From positions 1-42,962 of the forward strand of contig NZ_CALHGG010000018.1 in the NCBI RefSeq assembly GCF_938029845.1: a stretch of DNA of 42,962 bases, read 5' to 3'. A program made the translations under genes and the position numbers. The stretch is from an uncultured Capnocytophaga sp. (GTDB taxonomy: Bacteria > Bacteroidota > Bacteroidia > Flavobacteriales > Flavobacteriaceae). Below, piece after piece: positions 41,201 to 42,962 of this stretch (position 1 is the stretch's first letter; the number at the start of each line of letters is the position of its first letter). Under the pieces are notes generated by a model. That model was not told where the DNA came from. It did no database searches and saw nothing but the letters and a program-made list of their open reading frames with translations.

Positions 41201-42962
41201 CCATTGATTACCTTCACCGTAGCTCCCGCTGTAAGATAAGGTGCCACACAACCCTTAGGATTGATCGTAAGGTCTTCTATCTCCATCTGTGGTATATCCA
41301 CTACCGTAGCCCTATCACTGGTACTTACCTGACAATAGCTACCATCCGTATCTATCATACGTATATTTAAGGTATGAACACCTATGGGAGCTTCTATCTC
41401 TAACTTATCAGTGCCTACCAATGGCGTGGTTCTAAAGGCTCCTCCTGAAAGCTGGTAGGTATAGGTACTACCTGCCTTAGGATTGCTTAGCTTCACATAA
41501 ATCTTTCCATTGCCTCCATGACACTTAGGTGGTTCTACTTGAGTGATCGTAGCCGAGAAACCTCGGTTAGGAACTACCTGTACCGAAATAGATTCTCCTA
41601 CCTGGCAGGTCTCCGTAGGCTGGGTTGCCTTGATGTTATCCAAGCCCACTACCGCATTGTTCACCATCGATTCTATGATCAAACGTACCTTATCCTTCTG
41701 GTTGAATCCTATAAGCTCGTCAAAGGTCACCTCGCCTTCCTTCCAGCCTTCTGACTGTGTCGCCGCTGGTAAGGTCTTAGAAAAACGTGTCGCTCCTCCT
41801 CCCGATGGATTCTCTACCTCTAAGGTTACCTTAAGTGGTACACTAGAGGCTGCCAGATGGTTCTTTCCTAAGTTGATGTATCTGAACTTCACCGTCATGG
41901 TGCGCAACTTCACTACATTCTCTATGTCTTTTACATACAACTGCATGTTGCCCGGAGCTGCATGTATCGCATAGTAACGACCTGTACCCGCTTCACTGCG
42001 GTATGTCGCACTGCTTGGCAATTGCTTGGTCAATACATGGGTACCCGCTACCAAAACTCCTGTTGCCTTGGCTGATCCTATACCCACTGGCGCTCCATCA
42101 CTATCATCCAATCGTTCCAAATCACCAAAGGTGGCATTGTACAATTCATTAATAGGATGTGTACTTGGCTCTTTATAGAAAGCACGTACCACATAAGGTG
42201 CTGCCTTGCCTGTCAAACCTGTATAGCGGATGCCATCTCCTGCATTTGGAGTCTGGCGTGCGCCTCCATCTAAACTATATTCATAGGTATAAGTCTTGCC
42301 CGTTGGTGTAGTTGGCGTTACCGTAAAGCTACCATTACCTCCACAGTCATAGGTAACTGGTGTAGCCGTAAGTGTTGGCTTCACTAACGCTTTCTTAGCC
42401 ATTACCTCAAACTCTGCTATACATCCATTGCCATCCTTTACATATACCTTTATCTTAGGATTCGCTTCACTACCTCCATCCACATAGAATTCTCTAGTGG
42501 TAACATAACCGTTTGCTCCAGAAGTAGACATAAAGCTATATCCAGGTCTACCTCCTCTGACCCAGTTCACTCGCAAGAGGAACTTGCCATTGTTGGTACA
42601 ACTGTTGTCCTTCACCACTCCTATAGATGCTTCTATAGGCTCTGGAGAGGTTACCTCTACATCTCGCTTCACCACACAACGTATGTTACCCACTCTGGAA
42701 TGCTCATAGCTAAGCTCTACCCTATACTTTCCTGCTGCTAAGTTGTTGAACTCTCCTGTAGCATTCGTCTTCGTTGGGAAGCTAGTATCCTCCGTACCAT
42801 CTGTCTTGTACTTGAAGAGTTGTATCTTCGGATTTGGTACCGTAGGATCCAAGAACTTAGCGGTAATCTTTCCTGCAGGCTGACTCGCACAAGTAAGCGC
42901 AGTGGCTTGTACCTCTACCGCAAACTTCGAGGTCTGACCTACCAATACTTCATTGGTAAGCG
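35275..42962 (-). CDS. Giant SprB-like cell-surface adhesin, T9SS type B cargo (5' end outside window)
   Basis: At least 2,561 residues, open to the window edge, so the start and signal peptide are not seen. The protein is a chain of about 20 or more beta-rich repeats of 80-120 residues. Each has a C-x-G-x-x-G or similar Cys-containing strand (CHGGNGKIYV, CYGDNTGQITF, CYGDTGHVKVNV), followed by G-x-P-Y/F, GAYTA or GNYSV-type turns, like SprB repeats. Around 41530-42140 one segment (about 170 residues) looks like a jelly-roll carbohydrate-binding domain. The last about 90 residues (RFFTPNGDGENDTWSP, YDRYGRLL, WDGTYNGKALPTGDYWYII) are the type B C-terminal sorting domain of gliding adhesins. 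Likely roles are gliding or attachment, secreted with help from the adjacent PorP/SprF. Confidence 0.93.
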   Translation of the reverse strand, partial: LTNEVLVGQTSKFAVEVQATALTCASQPAGKITAKFLDPTVPNPKIQLFKYKTDGTEDTSFPTKTNATGEFNNLAAGKYRVELSYEHSRVGNIRCVVKRDVEVTSPEPIEASIGVVKDNSCTNNGKFLLRVNWVRGGRPGYSFMSTSGANGYVTTREFYVDGGSEANPKIKVYVKDGNGCIAEFEVMAKKALVKPTLTATPVTYDCGGNGSFTVTPTTPTGKTYTYEYSLDGGARQTPNAGDGIRYTGLTGKAAPYVVRAFYKEPSTHPINELYNATFGDLERLDDSDGAPVGIGSAKATGVLVAGTHVLTKQLPSSATYRSEAGTGRYYAIHAAPGNMQLYVKDIENVVKLRTMTVKFRYINLGKNHLAASSVPLKVTLEVENPSGGGATRFSKTLPAATQSEGWKEGEVTFDELIGFNQKDKVRLIIESMVNNAVVGLDNIKATQPTETCQVGESISVQVVPNRGFSATITQVEPPKCHGGNGKIYVKLSNPKAGSTYTYQLSGGAFRTTPLVGTDKLEIEAPIGVHTLNIRMIDTDGSYCQVSTSDRATVVDIPQMEIEDLTINPKGCVAPYLTAGATVKVINGNGSYTLQAKKPSDPDFVDITTAADWTGNVGEGKGLVDNMTYRFRVKDANGCLTPEVSYYVPAKIEVTATANGTLCLAPSGTGTIMVEALTGNGGYEFELDGNNNWLSDPANPTQYEFDGLAPRANAYKIQVRDRLGCKLPAPIEITISDALEVGHTSDNQFKCAQNAQEFIEIAVKGGTKISGGYTVEWKRGGQASDPMGYNPMSDNDGGNVVFGTPNVGAITKYGVTIKTQGVYHFRVTDARGCEQITSEEVVAEIPSFIASPGLSGSEINCAGSSDGVIGVFNGSVYLPIETAIDRTKGVAPYTIKIYESDASGTKGNALAAAKWNGQGLAKGYYLVELSDAKDCKAYQLVEVTEKPAPTLNVSDKKDVRCETLVSKLGEVRLTFSTTLLSNYRLGLYRKDNGGNLIGLAQMHPNSGAKAAKEDFTNSTSGTFLFENLLEGDYYPAVVNLSTGCMVEGAKIRIDGTSLKVKRVSQTVINCNTNRVKFEFREDGAAIDETQLRLAIYDAGLAHGAQQWVPTASYQTSGTGNNKKVTVEIDLQAGIDYSVVANYRGCITIVKPENHPVFTAPITENRKPNLCGTELRLDYTVTGLTGVTSIDWELYPYPLNIANSPLAGRIANGSAGVTAGKADILQTITSGVQEGKRYVLLVKNNALPNCVIGSKNFMVNKSPQPLAMVDVELIKNASCNATAQVRIKVKEGTPPYRYTITTSNTDPRTSWGEAEIVTTNSPELVLDKTFETADKKIKVVTPSPPGQQTWYVHVRDANDCHVSQQVDIKEDKTPHIDSVEIENLCVPGTEYTVLVKLSQVGRGLHYYTIKPAGGVESAKQPLPIVEESPGVYVGRIFRAYADASAREIKVYDQNVCPSDNTAQLLFTGKPAFNLSVSKPITCQSGSAGNGEIKITNITNVTIPAHSYVYRLLREVTGSDVVVVNDTSLGSTADFTIPVSEAGKYRLEIVDVKYPDCPFSRTVTVREKVLPILLLQTYADSKCFNPNAELGEVDGGGMATFLASPETQLPMKYTVKEARYADDNTVITLAAASLTHYTNVTASNAKVTIDPSGRKVTFKGLYGHVRGVIYTIEVEGANGCKATAEVKIYGVKEITADMTQSQATQFKCSADQELVAKLELPVTAVTGGSGVYRFTLLKGSTPVTGNIDLLEPKFSIDDEAGGTYTLQVADAQYSCSPKTFAFPADRAIDPFVKVTQVTATEVKDITCNAGEDIAVSATLSPVPTKDVRISLSLRNVADGSHQSQIITAGSGTATVSHTFTGVPMGNYSVVATNEETGCVVYGDTYKVQDPNTFSLTATLEKPVKCYGDNTGQITFTLADLDLENSGGVDQATQGFVVDITGITDPAYTQRVTAPTGQATVDFSTLPYGAYTAVATSTSTGCVTKIPANFTIRQADQPIAVTAKLKVPDDCSATGSGEISIEVVGGVVPYKITMTGDNGHTQVAQEVYNRWLFTGVPGANAPGAKFDFRIEDAWGCDQTFQQVVKDVVKPDPIDYDPPVIPMVSCKGVEDAYLKIENTRGGAYDDPTAAQPKTTYYYELYHSERGAIRPLQTSNEFFNLPAGNYTLVVRDRWNCTKEQQFTIANPPEVKVTKTDASALVCYGDTGHVKVNVTGGTPTVPKGSPSGTPAELIYSLELVEADTDVVVKTYPDVRTSMLPYTINGLTPGVNYRVRASDGKQCPGASDLFSLTAAPNLTVKAAYEDTCSDNAYDGNVVITFDDATVDYAKMRYSFDGGTTRHAFATGSGQGAQVRINRSHASVKPSSLPQTIKLYYSDASTTCEGETNPVVIPVVEKLSLIKDPSTVPGLNELRLLGKNGVPDYVFYFNGVHKGNESTYIVRVQDPEGVDPSDNKLKKRIEAKVEDSKGCTAQEVFYVDYVDIEIPRFFTPNGDGENDTWSPRNIQQYPNILTQIYDRYGRLLKELTNRDTWDGTYNGKALPTGDYWYIITLGEENDQREFKGHFTLFR

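Noticed and set aside
35262..42962. Many short + strand and shifted-frame open frames inside the adhesin gene
   Set aside because: They are antisense or out of frame with a continuous, domain-bearing coding sequence.

Overview
The window looks like chromosomal DNA of a gliding, T9SS-bearing Flavobacteriia; Capnocytophaga is my best guess, as an inference. The clues are AT-rich intergenic DNA, Bacteroidota-type promoters (TTG, 19-20 bp, TAnnTTTG) in front of several genes, a PorP/SprF protein next to a giant adhesin with a type B T9SS C-terminal domain, menaquinone synthesis (MenA), a fused two-domain 2-oxoacid dehydrogenase E1 and LuxS. I see no tRNA, rRNA, CRISPR array or intact mobile element.

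Layout. 1-545: a 5'-truncated Abi/HEPN remnant (-), and at its breakpoint a consensus promoter that points straight into a terminator. 546-4492: an SPFH/Band-7 protein (-), diverging from a bifunctional-nuclease-domain protein, a CNT nucleoside transporter, the fluoride channel CrcB and LuxS (+). 4493-4991: a long AT-rich intergenic region with the promoter of the next operon. 4992-11613: six tightly packed + genes of uncertain function (four-TM protein, P-loop GTPase, two membrane proteins sharing a paralogous N-terminal domain, a secreted protein and a retropepsin-like lipoprotein). This is the most interesting part of the window. 11678-16783 (-): a papain-fold lipoprotein lacking its catalytic Cys, then an ABC ATPase, a MacA-like adaptor and a TolC protein with no permease gene beside them. 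16976-18534 (+): two uncharacterised envelope proteins.

18695-24321 (+): rplS with a leader hairpin, a degenerate ketosynthase, superoxide dismutase, TonB behind a sigma-54-like site, a SCO1/SenC protein, a DUF4325-like/PIN gene pair and rsmA. 24318-28177 (-): FabG-like reductase, fused E1 dehydrogenase and ribosome recycling factor. 28440-31556 (+): a fructan-use pair, a GH32 lipoprotein and a PfkB fructokinase. 31562-34174 (-): a membrane protein, idi, a DUF192 protein and menA. 34185-42962 (-): PorP/SprF and the giant SprB-like adhesin, whose 5' end lies beyond the window.

How genes work together: GH32 releases fructose from fructans and the kinase phosphorylates it. PorP/SprF probably supports secretion or surface anchoring of the adjacent adhesin. 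The six-gene operon has a predicted topology of a cytosolic GTPase, anchors that cross the inner membrane with N-terminus inside, and periplasmic or outer-membrane partners. I propose, as inference only, that it is an envelope-spanning GTPase-driven complex.
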